Source of the DNA: a virus
Reading direction: 5' to 3' (one strand)
IMG/VR virus record: IMGVR_UViG_3300013115_000236
Coordinates: 1 to 39,536 of that record
Length of the DNA stretch: 39,536 nucleotides
This document shows, piece by piece, positions 1 to 6,588 of the stretch (positions are counted from its first letter, which is position 1; every line of letters starts with the position of its first letter). A program made the position numbers and the translations under genes. The notes beneath the pieces were generated by a model that did not search any database, was not told the origin of the DNA, and saw only the letters and a list, made by a program, of their open reading frames with translations.

Positions 1-43
1 AAAATATTTAAAGTAATAGTTTAATAAAAATTTATATATATTA

Positions 44-50
44 TATTTAT
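44..50 (+). promoter_or_regulatory. AT-rich TATTTAT element, copy 1
   Basis: TATTTAT inside a run of alternating A/T. The same heptamer recurs at seven other intergenic sites in this window, usually 20-24 nt before a start codon. Here a terminator hairpin lies between it and the first gene, so it could drive only a short transcript or belong to the upstream unit. Confidence 0.3.
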
Positions 51-69
51 ATATAAGTAAATACATATA

Positions 70-110
70 TCCCACTAATGGTTATTATAATATTTAGTGG
101 GATTTTTTTA
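70..110 (+). terminator. Rho-independent terminator
   Basis: CCCACTAA and TTAGTGGG form a perfect 8-bp stem, followed by a run of seven T. It ends a transcription unit that lies mostly to the left of the window. Confidence 0.8.
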
Positions 111-142
111 TCCATTTCACAAACCAAAGCGGAGAACTCAAT

Positions 143-985
143 ATGAAAATATCACCAGACATTAAGCAAAAGCACGAAGAAATGTTTTACCCGACAGTAC
201 GAGTTAGAACTAATAGAGCAGGCGGTTCAGGAACAGTAGTATATTCAAAAGAGTATAATGATGAAGTTTACACATATGTAATCACTAATCATCATGTGAT
301 TAGTGAATGTATTACGGTTAAGAAGAAATGGAATCCCGTACTTAAACGCAAGGTAGATACAGAAACGTTAGATACAGTTCAAGTAGAATATTTTAAATAT
401 AATAACTACTCACATTGTATTGGTTCTTTTGCAGTAGAAGCTGATATTGTGGCATATAGTGACCATGAGGGTGGTGAAGATTGGGCATTATTGAGAGTAA
501 GAGATAAAGAGCACACACATGATAGGGTTGTAAAGATATTTCCTATTGACAAATTAAATACTATTCATATTTTTGATAAGGTATATGCGTGCGGGGCTTC
601 GCTCGGACACCCACCCATTACATCTGAAGGACACATTTCATATATGGATGATGAAATTGATCATTACAAGTATTGGATGAGTACAGCTCAAACAATTTTT
701 GGCAATAGTGGAGGTTCAATATACAGGTGGTCAAAGTCACGAAAACAATATGAGTATATTGGAATACCATCCAGAATATCTATTCAACCAATGGGATTTA
801 GTGCAGACGCAATAACTCACATGGGATACTTCATTCCAATAGATAGAATATATGATTTACTGGAAACTAATAATTATAATTTTATATATGATGATTCTAT
901 ATCAATTGAAGAGTGTGAAAAAAAGAGAACAGCTAAACAAAAAGGTAGTTTTGATGAAATTAAGAAGGAGAAAGATGATGATTAA
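143..985 (+). CDS. Trypsin-like serine protease
   Basis: 280 aa with the trypsin-fold triad in order. GSGTVV (about residues 28-33) precedes the catalytic His in TNHHV (His51). The Asp lies in EDWALL (about 113) and the nucleophile in GNSGG (Ser189). This is the motif set of trypsin-like (S1-type) peptidases. No signal peptide or membrane segment is visible, so it probably acts inside the infected cell or is packaged. The C-terminus is very charged. GGAGAAC upstream serves as ribosome binding site. A maturation or host-takeover role is inference. Confidence 0.85.
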   Translation: MKISPDIKQKHEEMFYPTVRVRTNRAGGSGTVVYSKEYNDEVYTYVITNHHVISECITVKKKWNPVLKRKVDTETLDTVQVEYFKYNNYSHCIGSFAVEADIVAYSDHEGGEDWALLRVRDKEHTHDRVVKIFPIDKLNTIHIFDKVYACGASLGHPPITSEGHISYMDDEIDHYKYWMSTAQTIFGNSGGSIYRWSKSRKQYEYIGIPSRISIQPMGFSADAITHMGYFIPIDRIYDLLETNNYNFIYDDSISIEECEKKRTAKQKGSFDEIKKEKDDD

Positions 986-1055
986 TAAATACCACGAACA
1001 TTATACAAGTACAGATTTTATTATAGTAGAAAGGGGATTACAAATATATAAATAA
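975..1055 (+). CDS. Possible small ORF, 26 aa
   Basis: Starts at either of two adjacent ATG codons inside the last codons of the protease gene, in another frame. A good AAGGAG lies 4 nt upstream. The product has no recognisable domain. The Shine-Dalgarno sequence and the overlap typical of coupled phage genes support it, but the length is too short for certainty. Confidence 0.35.
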   Translation: MMINKYHEHYTSTDFIIVERGLQIYK

Positions 1056-1099
1056 AATAATTAAGTCAGCATTAAATGACGAATAATTAATATATATTA

Positions 1100-1106
1100 T
1101 ATTTAT
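1100..1106 (+). promoter_or_regulatory. AT-rich TATTTAT element, copy 2
   Basis: TATTTAT about 18 nt before the structured RNA at 1124-1225. A TGACG 17 nt before an ATATTT box upstream resembles the promoter of the sister RNA at 31049, so this is the likely start region of that transcript. Confidence 0.4.
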
Positions 1107-1123
1107 ATATGAAATGAAAAATA

Positions 1124-1225
1124 TCACACTAACTGAAGAATGGGGAGCATAGTTAGAGAAACAGGAGATAGAGATTTAAATCTTCTCAAAAACAACGGAT
1201 ACCCGCTCTACTTTAGAAGGTGTGA
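1124..1225 (+). ncRNA. Structured RNA with pseudoknot core, copy A
   Basis: The outer helix pairs TCACACT (1124-1130) with GGTGTGA (1219-1225), then CTGAAG (1133-1138) with CTTTAG (1211-1216), across an AA/AA internal loop. Inside are GGGGAGCATAGTTA and a 3' part with CTTCTCAAAAACAACG, then ACCCGCTCTA. These match the core of a second copy at 31049-31142, while the outer helices differ in sequence but both pair. GGG (1142-1144) can pair CCC (1202-1204) and GAGC (1145-1148) can pair GCTC (1205-1208), an H-type pseudoknot. It lies just before the gene at 1250. It may be a cis-regulatory leader or a free RNA; I do not recognise the family. Confidence 0.75.
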
Positions 1226-1249
1226 AATAACAAATAATAAATAACAAAT

Positions 1250-1552
1250 ATGATGAAGAGAGAAATTTTGGAAAACTTTAACTTAATGGAAGACATTATG
1301 AATGGTAAAGATGTAAAAGATTTAAACGTCATATTAGAACGAATGGACCAAGCTGAAAAAGATAGAAGTGATATGGCCACAGATATAAAATTTATTAAAG
1401 AGAACCTATTTAATCCACATGAAGGGTTATGGGCAGAATCAAAAAAGAATACTGCATTTAGAGAAAATACTACAAAGTGGAGAAGTACAATAGGTGTTGG
1501 TGTTATAGGATTATCCCTTAAACAGATATGGGATTTATTTACCGGCAGTTAG
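1250..1552 (+). CDS. Coiled-coil protein with C-terminal membrane helix
   Basis: 100 aa. The first two thirds are charged and helical, and a hydrophobic stretch (IGVGVIGLSLKQIWDLF) near the C-terminus can form one membrane helix. This layout recalls XhlA-type phage lysis-associated anchors, but the similarity is only architectural. It follows structured RNA copy A by 24 nt and ends before a terminator, so it is probably a single-gene unit under that leader. Confidence 0.65.
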   Translation: MMKREILENFNLMEDIMNGKDVKDLNVILERMDQAEKDRSDMATDIKFIKENLFNPHEGLWAESKKNTAFRENTTKWRSTIGVGVIGLSLKQIWDLFTGS

Positions 1553-1572
1553 AATAGTATAAAAAGAATTAA

Positions 1573-1604
1573 GAAAAACCTCATTTATGTATGGGGTTTT
1601 TTTA
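1573..1604 (+). terminator. Rho-independent terminator
   Basis: CCTCAT and ATGGGG pair (one G-U), flanked by A-rich and T-rich runs, with seven T at the 3' side. It ends the unit carrying the gene at 1250. Confidence 0.7.
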
Positions 1605-1613
1605 TGCCCAATA

Positions 1614-1620
1614 TATTTAT
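1614..1620 (+). promoter_or_regulatory. AT-rich TATTTAT element, copy 3
   Basis: Ends only 7 nt before the ATG at 1628, where no Shine-Dalgarno sequence is present. If it is a -10-like box, the mRNA would start almost at the start codon. Confidence 0.4.
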
Positions 1621-1627
1621 ATAGAAT

Positions 1628-1774
1628 ATGGAACACATACCAGAAATCCCGAAGAAATACTGTACTACCTGTAAACGAGAAGTATATCAGACTGTGCATA
1701 AAGCAGATAGTTATAAAGTAGATTGGTATACCAGAGATGGTAAAGTTATATGTATAGATTGTTATAAAAAATAA
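1628..1774 (+). CDS. Small zinc-ribbon-like protein
   Basis: 48 aa with paired cysteines near both ends: CTTC at residues 12-15 and CIDC at 42-45. Four cysteines in CxxC pairs suggest one bound zinc ion. There is no ribosome binding site and the AT-rich element ends 7 nt before the ATG, so translation may be leaderless. Function unknown. Confidence 0.6.
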   Translation: MEHIPEIPKKYCTTCKREVYQTVHKADSYKVDWYTRDGKVICIDCYKK

Positions 1775-1791
1775 GTATTTTTTTTTCTGTA

Positions 1792-1798
1792 TATTTAT
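1792..1798 (+). promoter_or_regulatory. AT-rich TATTTAT element, copy 4
   Basis: Ends 22 nt before the ATG at 1821. An AGGAG ribosome binding site sits between, the spacing also seen at 15462, 34024 and 35056. Confidence 0.4.
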
Positions 1799-1820
1799 AT
1801 ATAATTAGGAGAACATTATT

Positions 1821-2059
1821 ATGAAAATAGCAAAAACACAATTAAGACAAATGATTCGGGAAGAACTTTTGAATGAAGGAATAACTAAAACTGAGCATTA
1901 AAGATTAAAGGTGGACTCGTTGAATTACGAAATATAAAACAAGACGCTCATTCAGTAACAGCCACTTTTCATTTTGACCTTGATATTGTAGGTGAAGATG
2001 GTAAAATGAAATCTTTATATAGTAGAGGATTATATGACCGACAATTAACAATCCAATAA
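1821..2059 (+). pseudogene. Small phage protein gene, probably frameshifted
   Basis: The first frame starts at ATG 1821 with AGGAG upstream and gives 26 aa (MKIAKTQLRQMIREELL...), stopping at 1901. That N-terminal style (K-x-QL-x-x-(I/M)I-x-EEL) is common in marine phage proteins. Immediately after, a different frame stays open to 2059 with normal-looking protein (IKGGLVELRNIKQ..., ATFHFDLDIVGEDG). One inserted or deleted base near 1893-1900 would join the two. It may be a broken gene, a sequencing error or a programmed frameshift. Confidence 0.5.
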
Positions 2060-2077
2060 AATTATATAGAAAAGTTA

Positions 2078-2108
2078 AAGGGAACTCTAATCCAGTTCCC
2101 TTTTTTAT
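2078..2108 (+). terminator. Rho-independent terminator
   Basis: GGGAACT and AGTTCCC form a perfect 7-bp stem followed by six T, just after the frameshifted ORF. Confidence 0.8.
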
Positions 2109-2451
2109 TGCCTATCATTATACGTATGAAACTAACTCCGTCAGTAAAAACGACTATCGTTAAGGAATACGCGTGAGGTTGTGTGATAGAGAGAGACCTC
2201 AAAAATCAAAGATTTTCAAGGTCGCCTCTTACAGCTCAGACCCACGTAACATTCCAGTCATTGGGTTCCCTTACAGCTCAGACCATGGTATAATGAAAAA
2301 ATTAGATGATGAGGACTCACCGAAAATTTCATACTTTTAAATGATGATATTCAGACAAAATAGTGTGGCGAGGAAACATCAAATAAAATACGAAATAAGG
2401 GTGATCATTTTTTAGAAGTTATATATATATGGTAACACTTTGGTAACATTT
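2109..2451 (+). other. Non-coding stretch with hairpins and a 15-nt direct repeat
   Basis: No gene is supported here. TGAGGT and ACCTCA (about 2174-2202) can form a hairpin. CTTACAGCTCAGACC occurs twice, at 2228-2242 and 2270-2284. A further hairpin joins ATGAAA near 2293 with TTTCAT near 2328. It may encode an untranslated RNA, but no family is recognisable. Confidence 0.4.
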
Positions 2452-2516
2452 CTATAACGAAATAACTAAAGAGCTATAACGAAATAACTAAAGAGCTATA
2501 ACGAAATAACTAAAGA
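2452..2516 (+). repeat. Three tandem 22-bp repeats
   Basis: The unit CTATAACGAAATAACTAAAGAG starts at 2452, 2474 and 2496; the last copy runs into a GAGAGA tract before the gene at 2527. The copies are identical, which suggests recent duplication or slippage. Their position before a small gene leaves open a binding-site array. Confidence 0.85.
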
Positions 2517-2526
2517 GAGAGAGAGT

Positions 2527-2688
2527 ATGAAAATAAAGGAATCAATACAAATGGTGTTCATATCTATATTCATTGCATTAGAAATTGCAATAGAACCTAA
2601 TCCATATAAAACTCATTTAATTATTTTGTTATTTGCATATATAACACTTAAATATGGTATAGTTGAGAAACTGATAGATAAGAAATGA
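2527..2688 (+). CDS. Small membrane protein, two predicted helices
   Basis: 53 aa. Two hydrophobic stretches (about residues 9-22 and 31-45) are separated by a short PNPYK turn, and the C-terminus is lysine-rich. A GAGAGAG tract upstream may serve as ribosome binding site. It follows directly on the 22-bp tandem repeats. Function unknown. Confidence 0.55.
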   Translation: MKIKESIQMVFISIFIALEIAIEPNPYKTHLIILLFAYITLKYGIVEKLIDKK

Positions 2689-3240
2689 ATCCAACTGATA
2701 TATTTGAAATGATTAAAGCCTTTATATTATATTACTGATAATGAATAGAAAGGGTTCTTCTAAATACTCTTATGATATAAATTCAATTTAATATGATATA
2801 AAAGAGCCCTTGTCGGGGCTATCACACAATCTCTATTTACCATATTTCTTTGAGGATTACCCGCGTCTCTATACATGAGAACACACAAAAAATAATTTAC
2901 CATTCTCTATACACAAGAACACGGCGAGTGAGACATGGCAAGACGAGAACACAAATATACCACTATTACCCACACTTACCCACTTTTATCCCTATCAATA
3001 TCATTAGAGATACAAAAAAATCAAACTCGTATGTCATTATGTCAGATTTCGACACGCCCCGACCAATTTAACATAATCCCCGTATCACTATATCATTGTG
3101 TCTCACTATTACACTGAAAAATATTCTACTATTCCCTTAATATAACACAGAAAACGGGCTGGATTACCTACCCGCCTTGACATAATACACCACTTACACA
3201 AAATATTTTTTTACTTTATTCATTTTTTTAAAGAAAAGGC
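2689..3240 (+). other. Non-coding stretch, short repeats
   Basis: No gene is supported. It has a short GC hairpin (AGCCC/GGGCT, 2806-2822) whose T-run lies on the minus-strand side. A near-repeat CTCTATACA..AGAACAC occurs near 2870 and 2904. GGATTACCTACCC at 3161-3173 recurs at 3307-3319. The two short open frames here have compositions unlike the neighbouring proteins. Confidence 0.4.
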
Positions 3241-3269
3241 TTGACTTTCTCATTATTTCTTCGTAAGAT
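3241..3269 (+). promoter_or_regulatory. Sigma70-type promoter 1
   Basis: TTGACT, 17-bp spacer, TAAGAT, preceded by AAAAGGC, the flank shared by the whole promoter family of this window. No gene follows directly. It transcribes toward two further promoters and the gene at 3602. Confidence 0.8.
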
Positions 3270-3367
3270 CAAGGGGGCTTAGCCAATTTTTCTGGTGTAT
3301 TTCCTTGGATTACCTACCCAGTTGCTACCGACATTGGTGTCGAGAACAAAATAATTGAAGAAAAGGC

Positions 3368-3396
3368 TTGACTTTGTTGTATTTTATTCGTAAGAT
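3368..3396 (+). promoter_or_regulatory. Sigma70-type promoter 2
   Basis: TTGACT, 17-bp spacer, TAAGAT. The transcript start region (about 3403 on) can pair TCTGGT with ACCAGA (3396-3442), so a short structured RNA is possible. No ORF follows directly. Confidence 0.8.
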
Positions 3397-3480
3397 CTGG
3401 TAAAGTGAGAGAGTGCCTATATCCCAAATCGTCCACCAGAGAGATCTGAATTGGGGTGCATGGCTGGGGAGATAGACTTT

Positions 3481-3503
3481 GCCGGTAAGCTTAATAATAT
3501 TTT
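3481..3503 (+). repeat. Near-direct repeat, copy 1
   Basis: GCCGGTAAGCTTAATAATAT followed by TTTG. It matches 3995-4018 (GCCAGTAAGCTAAATAATAT, then TTTTG) with few changes. The copies flank the gene at 3602, which suggests a duplicated segment or recombination scar. Confidence 0.6.
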
Positions 3504-3546
3504 GGATATACCACATAACATACGTAAAAATAATTGAAAAAAAGGC

Positions 3547-3575
3547 TTGACTTTCTCAAAATTCCTTTGTATATT
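3547..3575 (+). promoter_or_regulatory. Sigma70-type promoter 3
   Basis: TTGACT, 17-bp spacer, TATATT. An ATGAGA begins exactly 8 nt after the -10 box, as at five other members of the family. It drives the gene at 3602. Confidence 0.85.
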
Positions 3576-3601
3576 TAGTCGAAATGAGAAAGGAAAATAA
3601 C

Positions 3602-3901
3602 ATGAATACAGAATTAACAGCTTTTGTCGATTATTTAAATAACACTATGACTAAACCAGACGGATACTCATATAGGATTACTGGCAATGGACGAAAGTTT
3701 ACCAGAATCAATATGAATAGTAGAGGTCATGAAAGTGTATATGTCTTTATAGATAATAGTAACGGTGATATACTGAAACCAGCAGGATACAATGGACGAG
3801 CAAAAGGAGCTCGTGGTAATATAAATGATATTGAAAGTTACAAATTCGCAGATTGGCACGGTGGATGGCTTTATAAAATGCACGGAAATATCTACAGTTG
3901 A
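3602..3901 (+). CDS. Conserved phage protein of unknown function
   Basis: 99 aa. The pattern SVYVFID..NGDILKPAGYNGRAKGARGNI resembles a small uncharacterised protein found in many phages, in which GDI(L/Y)KPA..xxPAKGARGN is conserved. Start chosen at 3602 because AGGAAAATAAC precedes it. An in-frame ATG at 3584 lies only 8 nt after the -10 box, so it would be almost leaderless and add MRKENN. It is a single gene under promoter 3. Confidence 0.75.
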   Translation: MNTELTAFVDYLNNTMTKPDGYSYRITGNGRKFTRINMNSRGHESVYVFIDNSNGDILKPAGYNGRAKGARGNINDIESYKFADWHGGWLYKMHGNIYS

Positions 3902-4324
3902 TATGATACACAATAGGTGAATTTCGTCGGAGGTTCGGTCTGGTGGACAGATCATATATTAGTTGATATACACTTCAATAGAGAGTAAAACAACGCCAGT
4001 AAGCTAAATAATATTTTGTTAAAAAGGAAAAATAATCCTATCATGAGTTAAAAGCTGACTGTATAATTTAATCTGATAATCTACGAACATAAAGTTACAG
4101 ACAAGATAAATAATATAAATAATTGTGCCATGTCATTTTGTCATATCCGAAATAATTAAACTGTGCAAACTGTGCAGTGACATTTTGTCATATATGAAAT
4201 AGGGGGGCGGGTAGTTTGTCGTGAACTCAAAGAAGTATGACATATTGTCAGAGGCTCAGACTGGTTTTCATATCGAGGTCAATTTTTGGTTCTATAGCTC
4301 TTGATACAAATATCCTATCTCTAA
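3902..4324 (+). other. Non-coding stretch with TGTCATTTTGTCATAT-like repeats
   Basis: No gene is supported. TGTCATTTTGTCATAT near 4132 and TGACATTTTGTCATAT near 4180 are near-identical, and a TGACATATTGTCA dyad lies near 4239. CTGTGCAAACTGTGCAG near 4161 is a short direct repeat. The 3995-4018 element repeats 3481-3503. Together with the next repeat array this could be a replication or recombination region. Confidence 0.4.
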
Positions 4325-4561
4325 CGAGATAAATATTATTTAGCTTCGTCCAGTATGTGCTTGTATGTGCTTCGTCCAGTATGTGCTTGTATGTGCTTCG
4401 TCCAGTATGTGCTTCGTCCAGTATGCATTGTATATTGTCATCTATATACTTCGTCCAGTATGTGTTGTGTATTATATGATTTGACGAGGTAAACAAGATA
4501 AAATGGGTAATATTTAATTATCTCGTCATTGTGTCGAGATAAATATTATTTAACTTCGTCC
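4325..4561 (+). repeat. Iteron-like array of CTTCGTCCAGTATG repeats
   Basis: CTTCGTCCAGTATG occurs at 4344, 4370, 4396, 4412 and 4449 (steps of 26, 26, 16 and 37 bp), with CTTCGTCC again at 4554. The array is bracketed by two copies of CGAGATAAATATTATTTA (4325 and 4535), each leading into CTTCGTCC. TCTCG/CGAGA hairpins lie next to both brackets. An 82-residue minus-strand frame here is only the translated repeat. Iterons of a replication origin are one reading; expansion by slippage is another. Confidence 0.8.
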
Positions 4562-4623
4562 TTCTGTATATATTATTTGTACAGCAGTTTTATTTAGATA
4601 GACAATTTATTTTAAAATAAAGC

Positions 4624-4652
4624 TTGACTTTGATTATATTTATTCGTAAGAT
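4624..4652 (+). promoter_or_regulatory. Sigma70-type promoter 4
   Basis: TTGACT, 17-bp spacer, TAAGAT. The gene start at 4680 follows by 27 nt, with TGGAG as ribosome binding site. Confidence 0.85.
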
Positions 4653-4679
4653 CAATCAATAATAATGGAGAAATAAAAA

Positions 4680-4829
4680 ATGTTAGAAAATACAGAATTA
4701 AATTTTGACGAATTATATGAGTTAGAAATGGCAACTCGTATGTATGAAGAAGGTGTTGGTATAGAACTTTATAATGATGATGAAACACCTGATGAAGTTT
4801 GGGAACCTGAATATTTAGGAGATAGATAA
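4680..4829 (+). CDS. Small acidic protein, 49 aa
   Basis: Very acidic, about one third Asp/Glu (ELNFDELYELEM..., YNDDETPDEVWEPEY). No cysteine pairs or membrane segment. TGGAG lies 8 nt before the ATG. It is the first gene after promoter 4, with the next gene starting one base after its stop. A small acidic early phage protein could bind or mimic nucleic-acid contacts, but that is speculation. Confidence 0.7.
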   Translation: MLENTELNFDELYELEMATRMYEEGVGIELYNDDETPDEVWEPEYLGDR

Positions 4830-4830
4830 T

Positions 4831-5028
4831 ATGACAAATGTAATGGAAATGACAAAAGAAGAATTGATAAAGTTCTTGAAAGATAAAACTAATCGAGAAG
4901 TTTTAGATATATATAATGAATTAGAGTATGTAGAAAGAACTTCACCTAAAGGTAAAATCTTATGGGAAACGGCTATGAGAAAAAGTGGTATGAAAATATA
5001 TAAAAATACTAACCGGCATTTAATTTAA
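4831..5028 (+). CDS. Small unknown protein, 65 aa
   Basis: A helical, charged protein (TKEELIKFLKDKTNREVLDIYNELEYVER) with no recognised domain. Its start is one base after the preceding stop, so translation is probably coupled. The next promoter overlaps the region just after its stop codon. Confidence 0.65.
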   Translation: MTNVMEMTKEELIKFLKDKTNREVLDIYNELEYVERTSPKGKILWETAMRKSGMKIYKNTNRHLI

Positions 5029-5036
5029 AAAAAGGC

Positions 5037-5065
5037 TTGACTTTCTCATATATTTGTCGTAAGAT
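5037..5065 (+). promoter_or_regulatory. Sigma70-type promoter 5
   Basis: TTGACT, 17-bp spacer, TAAGAT. The expected transcript start is near 5072, so the ATG at 5069 would lie upstream of it. This argues for the start at 5105 in the next gene. Confidence 0.85.
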
Positions 5066-5104
5066 CAAATGAGAAAACTAATAAACAAAAAGGAAAATAA
5101 TAAA

Positions 5105-5515
5105 ATGGCTTATTACTCACAAGAAAGAAAAAAATCAGTCGCTCCAGTCGTGAGAGACTTACTTAAAGAATATGGATTTAAGGGTTCACTATCGGTTGAT
5201 AATTACTCCACGGTTGTTCTTACTATTAAAGAAGGACTTATGGATGTAATAGGAAACTATAATAAAACTATTAAGGATAGACCACGCTTCATCGGAGAAC
5301 CAACTCATTCACGGGATGAAGAATTGAATGTGAATGTGTATTGGTATAAAGAACACTTCTCCGGTAGAGTATTAGAATTTCTGACAAAAATTATTAGAGT
5401 ATTGAATGGTGGAAACCATGACAACTCTGATATAATGACTGACTACTTTGATGTAGGATGGTATGTTGATGTTAGATTTGGAAAATGGAATAACCCATAT
5501 AAATTAATTAAATAG
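5105..5515 (+). CDS. LPD29-like phage protein
   Basis: 136 aa. It matches from memory the large polyvalent-protein-associated domain LPD29 family: MAYYSQERKK start, KEYGFKGSLSV, then the signature NGGNHDNSDIMTDYFDVGWY and a final VRFGKWNNPY. Such proteins are widespread in phages and mobile elements; the biochemical role is unknown. Start chosen at 5105 because AAGGAAA precedes it and the ATG at 5069 lies too close to the promoter. First gene of a run to about 6339. Confidence 0.8.
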   Translation: MAYYSQERKKSVAPVVRDLLKEYGFKGSLSVDNYSTVVLTIKEGLMDVIGNYNKTIKDRPRFIGEPTHSRDEELNVNVYWYKEHFSGRVLEFLTKIIRVLNGGNHDNSDIMTDYFDVGWYVDVRFGKWNNPYKLIK

Positions 5516-5537
5516 GAAAATAAAAAAGGAATCAAAT

Positions 5538-5906
5538 ATGTTAGATAGAAATACAGTAAAACTAATAAGTAGTGATATAGAGAAAGCACTTAAAGAAGTT
5601 GAATTAAAATACAATGTAGAGATTAAACGTGGGAATGCTTCGTTTAGTAGTGATAATATGGTACTGAAATTAAATGTATCTACTATTGGGAATGACGGAA
5701 GTGTTATGACTAAGGAAGCTACTGACTTCAACACTTATGCAAGTATGAGATATGGGATTACTAAATCGTTAGGTGATATAGTTAATTATATGGGTAATGA
5801 ATATAAGATAGTGGGATTAAAACCTCGTTCAAAGAAATATCCAATCATATTAGAAAAAGTTAATGGTGGTGGAAGATATAAGTTCCCAGTTGATATAATT
5901 AATTAA
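5538..5906 (+). CDS. Conserved phage protein of unknown function
   Basis: 122 aa. The layout matches a small family seen in many phages: an N-terminal helix (DIEKALKEVELKYNVEIKRGNASF), a central VMTKEATDF, then GDIVNYMGNEYKIVGLKPRSKKYPI and YKFPVDII. The last part resembles a small beta domain. AAAAAGGAA precedes the ATG. It sits 22 nt after the LPD29-like gene. Confidence 0.75.
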   Translation: MLDRNTVKLISSDIEKALKEVELKYNVEIKRGNASFSSDNMVLKLNVSTIGNDGSVMTKEATDFNTYASMRYGITKSLGDIVNYMGNEYKIVGLKPRSKKYPIILEKVNGGGRYKFPVDIIN

Positions 5907-5913
5907 AGAGGAT

Positions 5914-6129
5914 ATGATTATGAGTAAAATAATAGACCCCAAATTACAGGCAATCTTGGATATGCAAGACGATGTATTGGATGATAAGAAAGTTATTAAA
6001 GAGAATATCGGTAATATGAATAACGATTATATGGGATATCTACTGGGTGATTATGATGCCACAAGTGAACCAGATGGTGGATATGTGGAGTATAATGATA
6101 TGGAAGTGGAAGATTATTATTTAGATTAG
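5914..6129 (+). CDS. Small acidic unknown protein
   Basis: 71 aa, acidic towards the C-terminus (EPDGGYVEYNDMEVEDYYLD). AGAGGAT precedes two in-frame ATG codons at 5914 and 5920; the second has the more usual spacing. No known domain. It follows 5906 by 7 nt, so it is in the same operon. Confidence 0.65.
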   Translation: MIMSKIIDPKLQAILDMQDDVLDDKKVIKENIGNMNNDYMGYLLGDYDATSEPDGGYVEYNDMEVEDYYLD

Positions 6130-6141
6130 TGGGGTTAAATA

Positions 6142-6339
6142 ATGGAAGATAAAAAACTATTAGAATTATCTGATATTGAAAATATAATATTGGATATATA
6201 TAATACAACCAATGTATTACTCCACGGAACTGAATCAGAAAAAATTGATCCTAATGTAAAGGATGAAGTGGAAGAGGATATCATAGTTAATGCTATGATG
6301 AATAGAAATAATAATCCGTACATAATAGCAGAAGCATAA
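6142..6339 (+). CDS. Small acidic unknown protein
   Basis: 65 aa, helical and acidic (LSDIENIILDIYNTTNVLLHG, DPNVKDEVEEDIIVNAMMNRNN). GTGGGG lies upstream, 7 nt before the start. Last gene of the run that begins at 5105; a new promoter starts 9 nt after its stop. Confidence 0.65.
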   Translation: MEDKKLLELSDIENIILDIYNTTNVLLHGTESEKIDPNVKDEVEEDIIVNAMMNRNNNPYIIAEA

Positions 6340-6347
6340 AAAAATAA

Positions 6348-6376
6348 TTGAATTTTGAAAAGTTGTTTAATATATA
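6348..6376 (+). promoter_or_regulatory. Sigma70-like promoter, variant class
   Basis: TTGAAT, 17-bp spacer, TATATA. The box reads TATATATAG as at 8002-8010, and GATATATATAG also at 31027. All three precede structured, untranslated stretches rather than an immediate start codon. Confidence 0.65.
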
Positions 6377-6417
6377 TAGTAAAGGTTTTAATCCTGTGGT
6401 TTAGGGTCCATAGGATA

Positions 6418-6478
6418 GGGGTCTGGAATGTCGACAATAGGGGTTTATTCCTTTTTTCCCTACCCAGACCCCGTTTTT
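6418..6478 (+). promoter_or_regulatory. Leader hairpin 1 of a tandem pair
   Basis: GGGGTCTGG (6418-6426) pairs perfectly with CCAGACCCC (6464-6472). The loop holds AATAGGGGTTTATTCCTTT (6436-6454) and an inner TAGGG/CCCTA helix. GTTTTTAA follows, so it can act as a terminator. The same 19-nt loop sequence recurs in hairpin 2. Confidence 0.7.
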
Positions 6479-6499
6479 AATTAAAGGATGAAAAGTTTA

Positions 6500-6563
6500 G
6501 GGTCGGTTGTATTTGATTATTTTTCAAATAGGGGTTTATTCCTTTCTCCACTGTGACCGGCCC
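6500..6563 (+). promoter_or_regulatory. Leader hairpin 2 of a tandem pair
   Basis: GGGTCGGT (6500-6507) pairs with ACCGGCCC (6556-6563), with one G-U. The loop carries an exact second copy of AATAGGGGTTTATTCCTTT (6527-6545). Its TTCCTT is complementary to the AAGGAA ribosome binding site of the next gene (6577-6582), so it could hide that site. Both hairpins are followed by TTAATTAA. Confidence 0.65.
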
Positions 6564-6588
6564 ACAATTATTAATTAAGGAAAGAAAA

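Noticed and set aside
2293-2335. Hammerhead-ribozyme-like core (TGATGAG ... CGAAA)
   Set aside because: The essential C before UGAUGA is A, the loop of stem II would be only two bases, and stem I cannot be built. It is simply a hairpin.
2806-2822. Terminator on the minus strand
   Set aside because: The hairpin with T run would stop minus-strand transcription, but no minus-strand gene is supported anywhere in the window.
2850-3117. Two overlapping + strand ORFs of 60-73 aa
   Set aside because: Composition (Tyr/Arg/Thr/His-rich) is unlike the neighbours, and no start has a good ribosome binding site.
4344-4470. CRISPR-like array
   Set aside because: Repeat steps are uneven (26, 26, 16, 37), the spacers are very short and partly repeated, and no cas genes are present.
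4248-4496. Minus-strand ORF of 82 aa
   Set aside because: It is the translation of the CTTCGTCCAGTATG repeats and has no ribosome binding site.
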